Below, in pieces: positions 61,979 through 64,000 of a stretch of DNA of 64,000 nt (the first letter of the stretch is position 1; every line of letters starts with the position of its first letter). A program made the position numbers and the translations under genes. Source of the DNA: Xanthobacter tagetidis (lineage in GTDB: Bacteria > Pseudomonadota > Alphaproteobacteria > Rhizobiales > Xanthobacteraceae); contig NZ_RCTF01000009.1 in assembly GCF_003667445.1 (NCBI RefSeq), positions 1 through 64,000 of the forward strand. The letters are read 5' to 3'. The notes under the pieces are model-generated. The model saw nothing but the letters and a program-made list of their open reading frames with translations. It searched no databases and was not told the DNA's origin.

Positions 61979-63367
61979 CTAAAGCGGCGCCAGCTTTTCC
62001 CACGGGCTCTGGCGGTCGAGGGCGTCGGCCAAGCCGATCAGCCGCTCCTCGCTGCCGGCGCCGCCGATGAGCTGGATGCCGATGGGCAGGCCGCTCGCCG
62101 ACGGCGCCGCAGGGACGCTGATGGCGGCAAAGCCCGCCAGATTGACGAAGGTCGTGAACACGGCCGAGGCCCGGGGCGAGGCGGCCTGTCCGTCGATCGT
62201 CGCCGGGAAGGCGTCCTCGCGCGGCCAAGGCAGCGCCGCCGCGGTGGGCGTCAGCAGCAGGTCCAGCCCCTCGAACACCCCCATGAGGCTCCGCCGCATG
62301 GCGTGCACGGCATCGAGCGCATCCAGATAATCGGTGGCCGCGAGCCCGAGGCCGGTTTCGGCCATGGCCGCGATAGGGGCGGTGACGCGGCCGCGCCAGT
62401 CCGGGAACCGGCGCACCGTGCGCGCCACGCCGGCGGCGGCAAGGGTGCCGAAGAGCCGGTTGACCTCATCCGGATCGTAGGGTGCCGGGATCTCCCGCAC
62501 CCGGTGGCCCAGGCTTTCAAGCCGGCGGATCGCCTGCTGGTAGCTGCGGCGCACCTCGCCGTCGAGCGGCCAGCCCGGCAGGTCGCAGAACGCGCCGATC
62601 ACCTGCGGCGCGGCGGCATCCTGAGGCGGGGCAGGGGCGATGGGAGGGGCGATGGCAGGGGCGATGATCGCCATCACCGCCTGCACGTCGCCGGCCGTGC
62701 GGGCGATGACGCCGATGGTCTGGAGATCGGAGGTCAAAGCGGGAAAGCCCGCCCCGCGCGCGATCCGCCCCACCGAGGCCTTGAGGCCGACGCATCCCGC
62801 ATGGCTCGCCGGCCGCCGGGTGGAGCCGCCGGCATCGGTCGCGATCGCGATCGGCGCGATGCCGCCCGCGACGGCCGCCACCGCGCCGCCGCTGGAGCCG
62901 CCGGGCGACAGGCGCGTATCCCAGGGATTGGCCGTCGATCCGAACACATCGTTGGTGGTGAAGCCGGCGAGCGACAGTTCGGGCGTATTGGTCTTGCCGA
63001 TGATGATCGCGCCCACGGCCCTGAGGCGCGCGACGGGCAGGTCGTCCTCCTCAGCCACATGGTCGGAGTAGAGCCGGCTGCCCCAGGTGGCGCGCAGCCC
63101 GCGCACGAACAGATTGTCCTTGACGGTGATCGGCACCCCGTCGAGGCCGGACAGGGGCGCCCCGCGCTGCCAGCGCGCGCGCGACTGCGCCGCCGCCGCC
63201 CGCGCGCCGTCCGCATCCAGGGTCACGACGGCATTGAGCGCGCCGTTCACCGCGTCGAGCCGGCCGAGGCAGCTTTCCAGCGCCGCGACCGGATCAGCCG
63301 TGCCCGCGGCGTAGGCCGCCGCGAGTTCCGCGGCGGAGAGGCGCCAGAGCACGCCGGCCGGGTTCAT
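61979..63367 (-). CDS. Amidase signature family hydrolase
   Basis: 462 residues. The Ser-cisSer-Lys triad is visible: Lys in GVPITVKDNLFVRG, the middle Ser in SPGGSSGGAVAAVAGGIAPI and the nucleophile Ser in TDAGGSTRRPASHAGCVGLK. Members hydrolyse amides, including aryl or short aliphatic amides and carbamoyl groups, or act in GatA; no gatB/gatC is present and the length fits a catabolic enzyme. The ATG overlaps the cyclase stop by 4 nt (ATGA), so the pair is coupled and probably acts in sequence on one compound. Confidence 0.9.
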   Translation of the reverse strand: MNPAGVLWRLSAAELAAAYAAGTADPVAALESCLGRLDAVNGALNAVVTLDADGARAAAAQSRARWQRGAPLSGLDGVPITVKDNLFVRGLRATWGSRLYSDHVAEEDDLPVARLRAVGAIIIGKTNTPELSLAGFTTNDVFGSTANPWDTRLSPGGSSGGAVAAVAGGIAPIAIATDAGGSTRRPASHAGCVGLKASVGRIARGAGFPALTSDLQTIGVIARTAGDVQAVMAIIAPAIAPPIAPAPPQDAAAPQVIGAFCDLPGWPLDGEVRRSYQQAIRRLESLGHRVREIPAPYDPDEVNRLFGTLAAAGVARTVRRFPDWRGRVTAPIAAMAETGLGLAATDYLDALDAVHAMRRSLMGVFEGLDLLLTPTAAALPWPREDAFPATIDGQAASPRASAVFTTFVNLAGFAAISVPAAPSASGLPIGIQLIGGAGSEERLIGLADALDRQSPWEKLAPL

Positions 63368-64000
63368 TGACCGAGGATCGCGACCGCGCGGATCGGGCTG
63401 CCGGTGCCGCCGCGGATCTTCAGCGGAAAGCCGATGAAGCGGAAGCGCCCCTTGCCGATCAGCGCCTCCATGTTCACGAGGCCCTCCACATGGGTGAAGC
63501 CCATGTCGCGGCATACCATGTGGACCTCGAAATTGTTCTTGCCCGGCCGGCCGGGGCTCACCGCCTCGACGCCGAACATGGCGATCTTCTTCGCCCCCAG
63601 CCACTCGGCCGATTCCTTGGTCAGACCGGGGAAGTCGGTGAGATATCCGGGCGTGTCGTAGCAGCGGTTGTAGAAGTTCATGTGCAGCAGCACCATGTCG
63701 CGCGGCCCGATGGTCACGCCCGCAGCCTTCTCGGCCGCCTCCAGGTCGGCGATCGAGATGTCCGACTTCAGCTCCTTGTGCGAGAGGTCGAGGCACACCG
63801 CTTCGAGGTAGAAATCCTCCAGCGGCAGCTCGTGGATCGCCTTCGCGCCCGGGTCGGCGTTGAAGTGCACCGGCGCGTCCACGTGGGTGCCCGCATGGTC
63901 GCCGATGGCGAGCGACAGGGTCGCCGACGAGAACTTCACGCCCTCCGCCTCGCGGATCTCGTCATGGGTGCTGTAGGGCGTGATGACGATGGACGGATGG
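63364..64000 (-). CDS. Cyclase family protein (kynurenine formamidase-like), 5' end outside the window
   Basis: The frame is open from the right edge, so the start lies beyond base 64000; an internal GTG at 63939 is not the natural start. The hallmark metal-binding motif DHAGTHVDAPVHF identifies the cyclase/PF04199 family of Mn/Zn-dependent amide or lactone hydrolases, with GPRDMVLLHMNFYNRCYD and TSP-like LKIRGGTGSPIRAVAIL at the C-terminus. Relatives include kynurenine formamidase, isatin hydrolase and cyclic amide hydrolases. Coupled to the amidase gene by a 4-nt overlap. Confidence 0.9.
   Translation of the reverse strand, partial: HPSIVITPYSTHDEIREAEGVKFSSATLSLAIGDHAGTHVDAPVHFNADPGAKAIHELPLEDFYLEAVCLDLSHKELKSDISIADLEAAEKAAGVTIGPRDMVLLHMNFYNRCYDTPGYLTDFPGLTKESAEWLGAKKIAMFGVEAVSPGRPGKNNFEVHMVCRDMGFTHVEGLVNMEALIGKGRFRFIGFPLKIRGGTGSPIRAVAILGQ

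Overview
The window reads as chromosomal DNA of a high-GC alphaproteobacterium, probably order Hyphomicrobiales (Rhizobiales) near Xanthobacteraceae/Bradyrhizobiaceae. Grounds: very GC-rich third codon positions, a mitochondrial-type pyruvate dehydrogenase E2, a Bradyrhizobium-type beta-(1,3)/(1,6)-glucan locus (ndvB/ndvD/ndvC-like), class II HMG-CoA reductase, and many ABC/TRAP solute systems. Genus is inference. I see no rRNA, tRNA, CRISPR, insertion sequence or prophage.

Layout. 1-3.6 kb: end of a pyruvate dehydrogenase cluster (E2, DUF465 protein, deoxyribosyltransferase-like protein, lpd). The E2 gene is broken at the window edge: its catalytic part lies on + from base 120, while a lipoyl-domain start lies on - at bases 95-1. 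3.6-10.5 kb (mostly -): hydroxyacyl-CoA dehydrogenase, MarC, Bpt, RDD protein, threonine ammonia-lyase, citrate synthase, MobA. 10.6-16.2 kb: cyclic glucan locus. 16.4-25.3 kb: glmU, glmS, GGDEF protein, EamA permease, DUF454, recG, pcm. 25.4-28.7 kb: lipoprotein hydrolase, an ECF41 sigma factor module with its likely promoter, and a YXWGXW protein. 28.7-33.4 kb (-): livKHMGF-type ABC operon. 33.8-37.3 kb (+): mini-YgiB/YgiC-like pair, then unknown protein, stand-alone acyl carrier protein and alpha/beta hydrolase. 37.3-44.4 kb: solute-binding protein, enoyl-CoA hydratase and CoA-transferase (-), divergent from a GAF/PucR-type regulator and degradative HMG-CoA reductase (+); read together as a branched C5/C6 acid or mevalonate catabolic locus. 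44.7-49.5 kb (+): a tightly coupled five-gene cluster of PqqD-like protein, HprK-like kinase, two GT2 glycosyltransferases and a nucleotidyltransferase fused to beta-rich domains. 49.5-56.9 kb: VOC protein, SDR, DUF2147, AraC regulator divergent from an MFS permease, SLC13-type permease, MOSC protein. 57.1-64 kb (-): TRAP transporter, enolase-superfamily enzyme, amidase and cyclase, probably one catabolic module.

Most promising for something undescribed are the PqqD/HprK/GT/NTase cluster, the orphan ACP-hydrolase cluster, and the split, inverted E2 gene. All functions are read from sequence motifs and memory of protein families; no database search was run.
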